A DNA stretch of 33,366 nucleotides, from positions 1-33,366 of the forward strand of contig QHCD01000084.1 of the NCBI GenBank assembly GCA_003244255.1, in the 5' to 3' direction. Below are positions 16,285 to 24,053 of the stretch, piece by piece; position 1 is the first letter of the stretch, and each line of letters starts with the position of its first letter. The position numbers and the translations under genes were made by a program. The notes under the pieces were generated by a model, which saw only the letters and a list, made by a program, of their open reading frames with translations, made no database searches and was not told the origin of the DNA. The DNA comes from Pseudonocardiales bacterium. Lineage in GTDB: Bacteria; Actinomycetota; Actinomycetes; Mycobacteriales; QHCD01.

Positions 16285-17457
16285 TCAGTCGCAACCCTGC
16301 GTGCTGACCTCCGCGGTCGCCGCGCGGCCGCGGGTGACATCGGCCGATACCTGCGCCGCGGTCAGCGCGAAACCCGTGTCGCGCTGGTCCAGTGCGGCAG
16401 CGAAGACGACGCCGTAGACGGTGCCGTCGGGGCGCAGCAGCGGACCGCCGGAGTTGCCCGGACGCACGTCAGCCCGCAGCGCGTACACCTCCCGGGTCAC
16501 CGTGTCGTCGTGGTAGATGTCCGGGCCGGTGACGTGCTCACGACCGCGGATGCGGGCGGCGCCGACCGAGAGCGGACCGTTCTCCGGGAACCCGACGATG
16601 ACGGCGTTGTCGCCGGATCCGCCGATCCGAGTGCTGAAAGTCAGCGGCGGAGCGGCGAGATGAGCCACGTCGAGCACCGCGACGTCGGTGTGCGGGTCGT
16701 AGAGAACCACGGTGGCCGGCTCGGAATCGCCGTTCACGACGACCACGGGGTCGGGCACACCGGCCACGACGTGGGCGTTGGTCAGCACCCGGTGTGGGGC
16801 GAGCACGAAGCCCGAGCCCTCGATGCTGCGCGAGCACGACGGCGCGACGCCGATGACCTTCACGACCGAATGCGCCGCCCGCGCCGCGGCGGGATCTCCC
16901 GACAGCGCCGAGTCGGGCGGTGCGACCGGATGAACCCGGGTGGGCACTAACCCGCCGAAGACGTCGGTGAACTGGCCCCGGTCGATGACGTCGCGCGCCG
17001 ACGCGTACAGCGACCGAACCGGCTGGGGCAGGTTCCCGTCGACGGCCCGCACGATTCGCGAGTGGCGGACCGCCGAGGCCAGGGCCGGGTACGGCGACAC
17101 GGCGAGCGGAGCGGCCAGCATCCAGGCCACCAGCAGCACCGTGATAGCTGACACGAGCGCGCCCAGCGCGGAGTCGACCGCACGCGCCGGGCGCCAGGTG
17201 ATCGTTCGGCGCAGCGCCGTTCCGACGTAGACGGCGACCACCTGGCCGGCGATCGCGACCGCGAACACGATCGCGATGGCAGCGACGACGTGCGTCGCCG
17301 AGCCGCCGATGTCCCCGGCGTACCGGCCGGCGAGGACAGAGCCGAGGACCGCACCGCCGAAGAACCCGACGAAAGACGCCACCGACGCGATGAGACCGCT
17401 GCGGTAACCGCCGACGGCGTAGCCGACCAGCAGCACCACGATCAGGATGTCGATCAT
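16285..17457 (-). CDS. marP: MarP-like membrane-anchored serine protease (Rv3671c type)
   Basis: A 390-residue protein. The N-terminal CvpA-like part has four hydrophobic helices (about 3-18, 22-44, 56-80, 98-120), followed by a linker and a periplasmic trypsin-like protease domain from about 190. The triad is visible as LTNAH229, HTD258VAVLD and PGNS336GGPL. Cys208 and Cys389 correspond to the disulfide that stabilises active M. tuberculosis MarP. In mycobacteria MarP is needed for acid and oxidative stress survival and cleaves the peptidoglycan hydrolase RipA. The gene follows the Nudix gene by 10 bp and ends the nth-tlpA-nudix-marP operon. Confidence 0.93.
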   Translation of the reverse strand: MIDILIVVLLVGYAVGGYRSGLIASVASFVGFFGGAVLGSVLAGRYAGDIGGSATHVVAAIAIVFAVAIAGQVVAVYVGTALRRTITWRPARAVDSALGALVSAITVLLVAWMLAAPLAVSPYPALASAVRHSRIVRAVDGNLPQPVRSLYASARDVIDRGQFTDVFGGLVPTRVHPVAPPDSALSGDPAAARAAHSVVKVIGVAPSCSRSIEGSGFVLAPHRVLTNAHVVAGVPDPVVVVNGDSEPATVVLYDPHTDVAVLDVAHLAAPPLTFSTRIGGSGDNAVIVGFPENGPLSVGAARIRGREHVTGPDIYHDDTVTREVYALRADVRPGNSGGPLLRPDGTVYGVVFAAALDQRDTGFALTAAQVSADVTRGRAATAEVSTQGCD

Positions 17458-17467
17458 GCGCGGCGGC

Positions 17468-18121
17468 TCACGGCAGCGGGAGTTCGCGCGGTGGCATCGA
17501 GACGACGCGGGCCGGTTCCCACGGTCGGGCCCAGCCGCCGAGATCGAGCAGCCGATCGATGAGCCGGCCGGTGAAGCCCCACACCAGCAGCGGTCCGACG
17601 TCGAACGCCGGGCCGCGCCCGCCGCTTGGGTAGATGACCTCGAGCCGGTTGGCCGGGTCGGCGAGCGCCGCGAACGGTGCTCGCACGGCGGACGCGACCT
17701 CGGCCCGGTGCAGCGCGTCGAGTGGTACCGGACGCCGCCACCACGCGACCACCGGGGTGACCGCGAAACCGGAGACGGCGATGTACAGCGCCGGCAACTC
17801 GCCGATCACGTCCACCGCTGCCCGATCGAGGCCGAGCTCCTCGGTCGCCTCGCGCAGGGCCGCGTCAGCGGGGCCGGCGTCCCCGGGATCGACCGCGCCA
17901 CCGGGAAACGACACCTGCCCGGCGTGCGCCGCCAATCCCGCGGACCTCTCGGTGAGCAGCAGATCGGCGCAGTCACCGCCGCCCGCCACCAGTATCAGCA
18001 CGGCTGCCGCCCGGGCGGCTGGCGGCGGCGCCGGAACCCCGTGCAGGTAGGCGGGATCGGCGCGGGCTAGGTCGGGCAGGGCGCGCAGCCAAGCCGGCGG
18101 CTCGTCCGGCGCTTCAGCCAA
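17468..18121 (-). CDS. CoA-pyrophosphatase-type Nudix hydrolase (Rv3672c type)
   Basis: A 217-residue protein. The likely start is the TTG at 18121, overlapping the tlpA-like stop by 8 nt; no better start lies near. The CoA-type signature LLTERSAGLAAHAGQVSFPG directly precedes the Nudix box, whose core REATEELGL is intact. The spacer before RE is longer than in the standard box, as in other CoA-type members. The family splits CoA and its derivatives to 3',5'-ADP and phosphopantetheine; this substrate is inferred. It lies in the nth-tlpA-nudix-marP operon, conserved in mycobacteria. Confidence 0.88.
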   Translation of the reverse strand: MAEAPDEPPAWLRALPDLARADPAYLHGVPAPPPAARAAAVLILVAGGGDCADLLLTERSAGLAAHAGQVSFPGGAVDPGDAGPADAALREATEELGLDRAAVDVIGELPALYIAVSGFAVTPVVAWWRRPVPLDALHRAEVASAVRAPFAALADPANRLEVIYPSGGRGPAFDVGPLLVWGFTGRLIDRLLDLGGWARPWEPARVVSMPPRELPLP

Positions 18122-18722
18122 CGACCGACACCGAGAGGTAGGTCCGGGACAGGCTGCGCAGCAGGTCGTAGGTCATCGGCCGTGGCTGCAGCGAGGCGAC
18201 CGAGCCGTCCGAACGCACGAACACCGTCGCCGGCAGGGCCGGGATCCCGAGTTGGTGGCTCGCCGACCCCTGTTCGTCGTATACGTTCGCGAAGTGCAGG
18301 TGATGATCGATGAGGTAGGACAAGCCGAAACTCTGCGCGGGCTCCTCGGTGTCGACGCCGAGGACGCGCAGCCTGTCGGCGGCTGCATGGCCGAAGCGCT
18401 GCACTTGCGGCAGCTCGGTTCGGCACGGTCCGCACCACGAGCCCCATAGCACCAGCAACGTCGGCCGGCCGGTGAGGCGGTGCAGCGCAACCGGCTTACC
18501 GGCACCGAGACAGTCCAGTGTCAGCTTCGGCAGCCGGGTCGACGACGCCGCGGGCCCCGGCTTCGGGCAGCCGGCGAGATTCGCCTTCGCCTGCAGCGCC
18601 CGCACCGACGGTGCCGGATCCGGCCCTGGCCTCGGGTGGTGGGAGGAGGTGCAGCCGGCGAGCAGCGCAAGGCCGGTTGCGACAGCGACGGCCGGCCACA
18701 TCCGAGTTCGGGCGCCGCTCAC
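18114..18722 (-). CDS. TlpA/ResA-like thiol-disulfide lipoprotein (Rv3673c type)
   Basis: A 202-residue protein. The start is the GTG at 18722, overlapping the nth stop (GTGA) with AGGTGG upstream; the in-frame ATG at 18899 would run inside nth. A basic leader and hydrophobic helix end in the lipobox LLAGC, so Cys24 should be lipidated and the protein anchored outside the membrane. The thioredoxin motif is [11 protein letters not shown] (Cys97, Cys100), and the cis-Pro loop is in [10 protein letters not shown]. Two further cysteines, 52 and 71, lie before the fold. It probably reduces or oxidises envelope proteins or apocytochromes; MarP, with a disulfide, is in the same operon. Confidence 0.88.
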   Translation of the reverse strand: MSGARTRMWPAVAVATGLALLAGCTSSHHPRPGPDPAPSVRALQAKANLAGCPKPGPAASSTRLPKLTLDCLGAGKPVALHRLTGRPTLLVLWGSWCGPCRTELPQVQRFGHAAADRLRVLGVDTEEPAQSFGLSYLIDHHLHFANVYDEQGSASHQLGIPALPATVFVRSDGSVASLQPRPMTYDLLRSLSRTYLSVSVVG

Positions 18723-19510
18723 GACGACACCGCCACCTGCTCCGGCGACTTGACCAGCCGCGCGGCGACCGCGGGATCGATCGGGCCGTCGCCGTAGGAC
18801 GGGCACCACCGGGCGATCGTGCAGGCACCGCAGGCCGGCCTGCGTGCGTGACATACCCGCCGGCCGTGCCAGATCGCGCGATGGGAGAAGGTCGTCCACT
18901 CCCGCTTCGGCAGCAGCGCGGCGACGGCGGCCTCGACCTTCACCGGGTCGGTCTCGGCGGTCCAGCGCCAGCGGCGCACCAGCCGGCCGAAGTGGGTGTC
19001 GACGGTGAGACCGGGTACGTCGAAGGCGTTGCCGAGGATCACGTTCGCCGTCTTCCGGCCGATGCCCGGCAGGGTCACCAGATCATCGAGCCGCGCGGGG
19101 ACCTCGCCGTCGTAGCGCTCCACCAGGGCGGTGCCGAGCCCGATCAGTGACTTGGTCTTGTTGCGGAAGAACCCGGTTGGCCGGATCAGCTCCTGGACGG
19201 CGGCGGGGTCGGCCGCGGCGTAGTCGGCGGCGGCGGGGTATCGGGCGAACAGAGCGGGCGTCACCTCGTTGACCCGGCGGTCGGTGCACTGGGCGGACAG
19301 GATGGTTGCGACCGCGAGCTGCAACGGTGAGGCGAAGTCCAGCTCACAATGCGCCTCGGGATAGACCTCGCCGAGCTCACGATTGATGCGCCTGGCCCGG
19401 CGGGTGCGCGCGAGCGGGCTCTCCTCGACGGCCGCCTCCGCGGTCCGCGCCGTGCGGCCGGCCGCCGTGCGTCGGGTGGTCTGCTCGCCCGATGTCAGTG
19501 GCGGCGTCAC
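18719..19510 (-). CDS. nth: Endonuclease III, DNA glycosylase/AP lyase
   Basis: Removes oxidised pyrimidines and cuts at the abasic site. I chose the GTG at 19510 (263 residues) over an ATG at 19603 because a TACGCT -10 element lies 7 nt before it and the longer form adds a non-conserved leader. The helix-hairpin-helix is [17 protein letters not shown] with catalytic Lys153; the catalytic Asp171 is in VDTHFGRL. The 4Fe-4S cysteines are 220, 227, 230 and 236 (C-x6-C-x2-C-x5-C). It opens the operon with tlpA, nudix and marP, and is divergent from crp, as in mycobacteria. Confidence 0.96.
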   Translation of the reverse strand: MTPPLTSGEQTTRRTAAGRTARTAEAAVEESPLARTRRARRINRELGEVYPEAHCELDFASPLQLAVATILSAQCTDRRVNEVTPALFARYPAAADYAAADPAAVQELIRPTGFFRNKTKSLIGLGTALVERYDGEVPARLDDLVTLPGIGRKTANVILGNAFDVPGLTVDTHFGRLVRRWRWTAETDPVKVEAAVAALLPKREWTTFSHRAIWHGRRVCHARRPACGACTIARWCPSYGDGPIDPAVAARLVKSPEQVAVSS

Positions 19511-19517
19511 AGCGACC

Positions 19518-19523
19518 AGCGTA
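19518..19523 (-). promoter_or_regulatory. -10 element of a leaderless promoter for nth
   Basis: TACGCT on the - strand, 7 nt before the GTG at 19510. It supports the short nth start and would also drive tlpA, nudix and marP. Confidence 0.55.
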
Positions 19524-19590
19524 CGGGCCACTGCTGACGCCTTGACGACGGCGTCGGGCGGCCTCGCCGGTCCAGAAACCAACCGGACGC

Positions 19591-19622
19591 CAGTCACCGG
19601 CATGCCCAGTCACCGGCATGCC
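19591..19622. repeat. Tandem duplication of a 16-bp unit
   Basis: CAGTCACCGGCATGCC occurs twice head to tail (19591-19606 and 19607-19622). Each unit ends in the palindrome GGCATGCC. It lies in the nth-crp divergent region. Confidence 0.85.
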
Positions 19623-19687
19623 TGCTGGCGCGACCGGTGCCCCGTCCCGGACGGCGATCTATAGACCGCCCGACGCCGCGGCGGCCC

Positions 19688-19703
19688 CACACCACAGAGT
19701 GTG
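19688..19703. promoter_or_regulatory. Operator-like inverted repeat upstream of crp
   Basis: CACAC-N6-GTGTG, a perfect inverted repeat with the 5-6-5 geometry of Crp-family sites, though it is not the classical TGTGA-N6-TCACA. It abuts the tandem repeat array at 19703. Autoregulation by Crp is possible but unproven. Confidence 0.35.
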
Positions 19704-19815
19704 TTCGCGGACCTGCGCGACCTGGTTCATCGTCGCGGACTTGCGCGACCTGGTTCATCGTCGCGGACCCTGCGCGACGGTTCATCGTCGCGGACCCCCG
19801 CGCGACCTGTTCACC
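19703..19815. repeat. Four-unit tandem repeat of palindromes upstream of crp
   Basis: Four imperfect units: 19703-19731, 19732-19759, 19760-19786 and 19787-19815 (29, 28, 27 and 29 bp). Three units contain the inverted repeat GTCGCG-N6 to N8-CGCGAC; the first starts TTCGCG. The palindromes are joined by a near-constant CTGGTTCATC. The array ends 87 bp before the crp start. It could be a multi-site operator or a set of RNA hairpins in the crp leader. Confidence 0.85.
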
Positions 19816-19902
19816 GCGGGGGATCACTATGGACGCCGGTTGGACGGCCCGCGATCATGGCAGCGCAACCTTCGACGATCCGGCGGTGCGGGAGGTTCAG
19901 AA

Positions 19903-20577
19903 GTGGACGACGTGCTCGCGGCCGCGGGCCTGTTCCAGGGCGTCCGGCCGGAAGCGGCCGAGGCGCTGGCTGCACAGTTCGAGTACCTCGACGCTCCGCG
20001 CGGTCGGGTGATCTTCCACGAGGGCGAGCGCGGGGACAGTCTCTACGTCGTCCTGTCCGGCAAGGTCAAGCTCGGCCGGCACTCCGCGGATGGCCGCGAG
20101 AACGTCGTCGCGATCCTGGGGCCGTCGGACCAGTTCGGCGAGCTCTCGGTGTTCGACCCGGGCCCGCGGATGTCGACCGCGACCGCCGTCACCGACGCGC
20201 GGCTCGCGCGGATGTCGAAACAGACGCTCGGCGCGTGGATCGGCGGCCACCCGGAGATCTCGGAGCGGCTGCTGCATGTGTTCGCGAGGCGGCTTCGCCG
20301 AACCGAGCACATGCTCGCCGACCTGATCTTCACCGACGTGCCCGGCCGGGTCGCCAAGGCCCTGCTGGAACTCGCCGAGCGGTTCGGGACCAACGAGGGC
20401 GGACACCTTCGGGTCACCCACGACCTGACCCAGGAGGAGCTCGCACAGTACGTCGGCGCGTCGCGGGAGACCGTCAACAAGGCGCTCGCCGACTTTGCCA
20501 CCAGGGGCTGGATCCGGCTGGAGGGCAAGACCGTCGTCGTGCTCGATCGCGACCGACTGGTACGCCGCGCCCGCTGA
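19903..20577 (+). CDS. crp: Crp/FNR family transcription regulator, orthologue of mycobacterial CRP
   Basis: A 224-residue protein starting at the GTG at 19903, with GGGAGG 7 nt upstream; long in-frame extensions to the left are repeat DNA. It is collinear with M. tuberculosis CRP (Rv3676): cyclic-nucleotide domain about 1-115 with [12 protein letters not shown], a long C helix, then a helix-turn-helix ending [14 protein letters not shown]. The DNA-recognition helix [11 protein letters not shown] is identical in the conserved positions. Two likely cAMP contacts differ: Met90 where homologues have Thr, and Glu135 where they have Asn. Arg89, Glu80, Arg130 and Thr134 are kept. Confidence 0.94.
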   Translation: MDDVLAAAGLFQGVRPEAAEALAAQFEYLDAPRGRVIFHEGERGDSLYVVLSGKVKLGRHSADGRENVVAILGPSDQFGELSVFDPGPRMSTATAVTDARLARMSKQTLGAWIGGHPEISERLLHVFARRLRRTEHMLADLIFTDVPGRVAKALLELAERFGTNEGGHLRVTHDLTQEELAQYVGASRETVNKALADFATRGWIRLEGKTVVVLDRDRLVRRAR

Positions 20578-20608
20578 GCCAGCGAGCCCGATCCGGCTCC
20601 CATCCGGG

Positions 20609-20670
20609 GTTGATCATGCGGTTCCGGGACGCGACACGCCGAAAAAGCGTCCCGAAAGCGCATGATCAAC
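20609..20670. repeat. Large palindrome, 24-bp arms and 14-nt loop (copy B)
   Basis: The arms 20609-20632 and 20647-20670 pair at 22 of 24 positions, with mismatches at arm positions 13 and 16 and a 14-nt loop; the outer part is GTTGATCATGCG / CGCATGATCAAC. It lies between the convergent crp and solute-binding genes. It shares geometry with the palindrome at 11518-11579, and both left arms carry GTTC at positions 13-16. Terminator or dispersed element. Confidence 0.75.
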
Positions 20671-20708
20671 ACGGCGCAGGGGGCACCGCAGGGGCTAACC
20701 GGCCGGCG

Positions 20709-22061
20709 TCAGCGCGAGGTGGGGTGCGTCGCGTAGGCGCGCTGGACACTGGCGACGAACTGCGTGGGCGTCGCGCGGCCGGCGATCAGGCCGGTCAGGC
20801 CAGCGCTCAGCGGCCGGAACATCGTCGGCGTGCTGTAGTCCAGGTAGGGCACGACGCCGTCCGCGCGGCACACGGCCTGCCATGCGGACATCACGTCGAG
20901 TGCCACCGTTCCGGCGGCGGGCACGGCCGCGGAAGAGGTTGTCGCCGGCAGCTCGCCCGCGTGCACCAGCGCCTGCGCGGCGTCCGGGCCGGTCATGTAG
21001 TCCAGGTACGCCGCTGCGACATCGGGATGCGCCGACGACGCCGTCAGCGTCCACGCGAGCCCCTGACCACCCGATGTCGTGGACGCGCCCGTCGCCGTCA
21101 CCGGAGGCGGCGCGACGAAGCCGACGTTGGCGCCCATGGTCGCGGCCAGCGTCGCCGCCTCCCACGTGCCCGTGATCAGATAAACGCCCGTGCCGTGGGC
21201 GAAGTCGGTGGCCGCCTGCTCGTAGGACAGTCCGTCCGCGCCCGGGGAGAGGTAACCGTTGCGCTCCCACCCTTGCAGCGTCTGCGCAGCCGTCAGAACG
21301 GCCGCCGAGTCGAAGCGGGCACCAGAGCCGCCGAACACCAGGTTGCGCGCCGCGGCCGGCCCAGCCGACTGGTCGTGCAGCAGGCCGAACAGACCGATCG
21401 CCGGAAACGCGTCCCGATTGCCGAAGACGATCGGCTGCTCGCCCGCCGCGGCAATCGTCGGGAGCTGCTTTTCGAATCCGGACCACAGTTTGGGCATCGA
21501 CAGGTGCAGCGCCGCCAGCTTGGCCTTGTCGTAGAACAGGCCGACCATCTCGCCGGTCTGGGAGACGCCGTAGAGCGAGCCGGTGCCGAAGCTCTTACCG
21601 TCGGAGCTGAAGCTGTTCTGCGCGCGCAGCCCGGCGGGGAACCGGTTCATCCAGTCGAACACCTTCGCGTAGGAGTCCAGCGGTCGAAGGAGGTGGGCCT
21701 GCACCAACGCGCCCATGTCAGAGTGGCCCTGGTTCACCTCGACGACGTCGGGCCGACTCGCCGTCGGTGCGTTCTGGATGGCCGCCTTGAGGTTGGTGAA
21801 CGACACCTTGCGCCGGTGCACCGTGACGTTCGGGTAGGCCCGCTGGAAGCCGGCGTCGAGTCGCTGTTCCACGCCGTCGAGGGGTGCCGTCGATTCCTGG
21901 TCCCAGACGGTGAGGGACATCGGCACCGGGCCGCGCGTCGTGGTGGTCGTCTGGCCCGATAACGGCGCCGTCGGCGAACCCGGCGAGCACGCGCCCAGTG
22001 CGACCGCGAGCCCCGTGGCCAGCGCACCGGCGGCGATGGCTCGCGACGACCGGCCGCTCAC
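20709..22061 (-). CDS. ABC-type extracellular solute-binding lipoprotein (family 1, sugar type)
   Basis: A 450-residue protein starting at the GTG at 22061, which overlaps the kinase stop (GTGA). Basic leader, hydrophobic helix and lipobox ALGAC make Cys25 the lipid anchor. A Ser/Thr linker follows, then a fold typical of sugar-binding proteins (SLTVWDQES, DVVEVNQGHSDM, FPAIGLFGLLHDQ, GTGVYLITGTWE, SGGQGLAWTL). The ligand is unknown. No permease or ATPase gene is near, so it must use a transporter encoded elsewhere. Coupling to a PfkB kinase points to a sugar or nucleoside that is phosphorylated after uptake. The gene pair interrupts the order known from mycobacteria. Confidence 0.85.
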   Translation of the reverse strand: MSGRSSRAIAAGALATGLAVALGACSPGSPTAPLSGQTTTTTRGPVPMSLTVWDQESTAPLDGVEQRLDAGFQRAYPNVTVHRRKVSFTNLKAAIQNAPTASRPDVVEVNQGHSDMGALVQAHLLRPLDSYAKVFDWMNRFPAGLRAQNSFSSDGKSFGTGSLYGVSQTGEMVGLFYDKAKLAALHLSMPKLWSGFEKQLPTIAAAGEQPIVFGNRDAFPAIGLFGLLHDQSAGPAAARNLVFGGSGARFDSAAVLTAAQTLQGWERNGYLSPGADGLSYEQAATDFAHGTGVYLITGTWEAATLAATMGANVGFVAPPPVTATGASTTSGGQGLAWTLTASSAHPDVAAAYLDYMTGPDAAQALVHAGELPATTSSAAVPAAGTVALDVMSAWQAVCRADGVVPYLDYSTPTMFRPLSAGLTGLIAGRATPTQFVASVQRAYATHPTSR

Positions 22062-23200
22062 TCGTCGGCTCCGTCGAGCCCGGCGCCGTAGCCGACGGTC
22101 GGTAGCGCCCGGGGGATGTCGTCGACGGCGTATTCGGGGATGTACGGAACCACGAATCCGTACTGCGCGAGCACGTTCGGGTCGGCGTCGTCGCCCTCGC
22201 CCCACGCCGCGATCTCGCCCCAGCACGGCGAACCCAGCGAGCCGGAGAAGTGCCGCACCGACAGCCCGGCGCAGAGGTTGCCGAACTTCAACCGGTCCAC
22301 CAGCGGCCAGCCGGCGATCGTCCCGAAGACGAACGCCGCCGCGAAGACGTCTCCCGCGCCGGTGGTGTCCAGCGCGGTCACTGGTATGGCGTCGGCGGTC
22401 GACTCCTCGCCGGTGGTCGCGTCAATCCCGATCGAGCCCGCCGCTCCGAGCTTCACCACGCAGGTCGGCACCCGCTCGGCGAGCTTGTGCAGCGCCGCCC
22501 GCGGGTTGTCGGTGCGGGTGTATGCCATCGCCTCGGCCGCGTTCGGAAGGAAGACGTCGACGTCGTCGAGCCAGCTCAGCAGCTCCGGCGACCATGTGCC
22601 GCTCGCATCCCAGCCGACATCGGCGAATACCATCGACCCGCGACGACGGAAGTCCCTTGCCCAGTGGGGTAATCCTGAGTCGAGGTGGATGCAGCAACTG
22701 CGGGCGTCGGGCGGATCCTGGACCAGTTCACCGGCCGGGAACGGCAACGGCTCGCCGTAGGTGATGAGGCTACGGTCGGCGTCGTAGGCGAGCGAGACGG
22801 TCACCGGGGTCGGCCACCGGCGCAGTTGACGAGACGGCGAGAGGTCGATGCCTTCCTGGTCGGTGAGCGTGCGCCAGAGGTACCCGCCGAAGACGTCGTC
22901 GCCGAACGCCGCCGCGAGCCCGACCCGCAGGCCCAGCCGGCTCATCGCCACCGCCATGTTCGCGATGCCGCCCGGCGCCGACCCGAGGCCGCCGGTGTAG
23001 ATCTCCGTTCCGGGGGCGGGCAGGCCCTGCATGCCGGAGAAGATCATGTCGATGAAGACCGTGCCGGAGAGGAAGACGTCGAGCCGGGCGGGAGCTCCGT
23101 GTGCGGCGTCGTGCAGCCGCGCGCCGGCCTCGTTCCGGTCCAGGCACGGGTCGGTCAGCGTCCCCGCAAGCGGCGCCGCTGGTTCGGGAGAAGTGCTCAC
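22058..23200 (-). CDS. PfkB family carbohydrate kinase
   Basis: A 380-residue protein; the GTG at 23200 has GGAGG 8 nt upstream and was preferred to the start at 23230. The N-terminal substrate half has VFLSGTVFIDMIF and GSAPGGIANMAVAMSRLGL, the family's first signature region. The second signature DTTGAGDVFAAAF (278-290) holds catalytic Asp284 and the anion hole. The N-terminal 40 residues and a C-terminal tail of about 60 residues exceed the usual ribokinase length of about 310. The substrate is not evident. It is translationally coupled to the downstream solute-binding lipoprotein. Confidence 0.88.
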   Translation of the reverse strand: MSTSPEPAAPLAGTLTDPCLDRNEAGARLHDAAHGAPARLDVFLSGTVFIDMIFSGMQGLPAPGTEIYTGGLGSAPGGIANMAVAMSRLGLRVGLAAAFGDDVFGGYLWRTLTDQEGIDLSPSRQLRRWPTPVTVSLAYDADRSLITYGEPLPFPAGELVQDPPDARSCCIHLDSGLPHWARDFRRRGSMVFADVGWDASGTWSPELLSWLDDVDVFLPNAAEAMAYTRTDNPRAALHKLAERVPTCVVKLGAAGSIGIDATTGEESTADAIPVTALDTTGAGDVFAAAFVFGTIAGWPLVDRLKFGNLCAGLSVRHFSGSLGSPCWGEIAAWGEGDDADPNVLAQYGFVVPYIPEYAVDDIPRALPTVGYGAGLDGADE

Positions 23201-23270
23201 CGGCTCATCCTCCCCGGCGGCGCGGGGCAAGGCCCCGATTTGCCGTCCCGGCGCGTCACCCGGGCAGGCT

Positions 23271-24053
23271 TCACGCCTCGCGCAGGTATCTCAGCATCGC
23301 CCGCACCGATTGGGCCGCGGCCGGCCACAGCGCCCGATCGACGTCGGCGTATACGACCGCGACGACGTCATCGGCACCGGCCTGCGGTCCGAGATGCGAC
23401 AGTGCCGCGCGCACCTGCTCCAGCCGGTCCTCGCGGTGGGCGAGGTACCGCGCTGCGACGGCGCCCGCGTCGCGGTGCTCCGGGCCGTGGCCGGGAAGCA
23501 GCCGGAGCGGGGCCCATGGATCCCACTGGGCAAGGTCGCGAAATCGGCGCAGTGACGCGAGATAGTCGCCAAGCCGGCCGTCCGGCTCGGCGATCACCGT
23601 CGTGCCGCGGCCAAGCACGGTGTCACCGGAGAGCAGCGCGTCACCGACCAGCAGGCACACCGAGTCGGCGGTATGCCCTGGGGTTGCGAGCACGGTGATC
23701 GGCAGATCGCCGGCACGGATCATCTCGCCGTCGACGAGCCCGCCGCCGCCGATCCGGTGCGCCGGGTCGACCGCACGCACCGGCGCGCCGGTCAGCTCGT
23801 GCAGCCGTCGCGCACCGGCGGTGTGATCGGCATGCCGGTGGGTGATCAGGATCAGCTCGACCTCGCCGGCGGCGGCCAGCGCGGCCAGATGCGCCGCGTC
23901 GTCCGGGCCGGGGTCGACGACGACGCGGCGCCGGATCACCCACGAGTTGGTGCCGTCCAGGGTCATCGGCGAGGGGTTGTCGGCGAGCAGCACGGAACAG
24001 TCGGGGGTCACCTCGCGCAGCACGCCGTACGCGGGGTGGGCGGCCCGGGTCAT
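23271..24053 (-). CDS. Metallo-beta-lactamase-fold hydrolase with C-terminal winged helix (Rv3677c, LACTB2-like)
   Basis: A 260-residue protein starting at the ATG at 24053, overlapping the Nudix stop (ATGA). The metal motif THRHADH (His72, His74, Asp76, His77) is complete; further ligands are in TPGHTADS, LLSGDTV and LLPGHGPEH. The C-terminal 60 residues match the short helical domain of LACTB2-type enzymes, some of which are endoribonucleases. The function is uncertain: RNase or thioester hydrolase are the main options. It belongs to a - strand operon with Nudix, RidA and DUF4177. Confidence 0.88.
   Translation of the reverse strand: MTRAAHPAYGVLREVTPDCSVLLADNPSPMTLDGTNSWVIRRRVVVDPGPDDAAHLAALAAAGEVELILITHRHADHTAGARRLHELTGAPVRAVDPAHRIGGGGLVDGEMIRAGDLPITVLATPGHTADSVCLLVGDALLSGDTVLGRGTTVIAEPDGRLGDYLASLRRFRDLAQWDPWAPLRLLPGHGPEHRDAGAVAARYLAHREDRLEQVRAALSHLGPQAGADDVVAVVYADVDRALWPAAAQSVRAMLRYLREA

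Noticed and set aside
19703..19815. CRISPR array
   Set aside because: The units are contiguous, with no unique spacers, and no cas genes are present.
19701..21962. 753-codon + strand frame through the crp leader and crp
   Set aside because: It is a different frame from crp and is Arg-rich; it exists because of the stop-poor GC-rich repeats.
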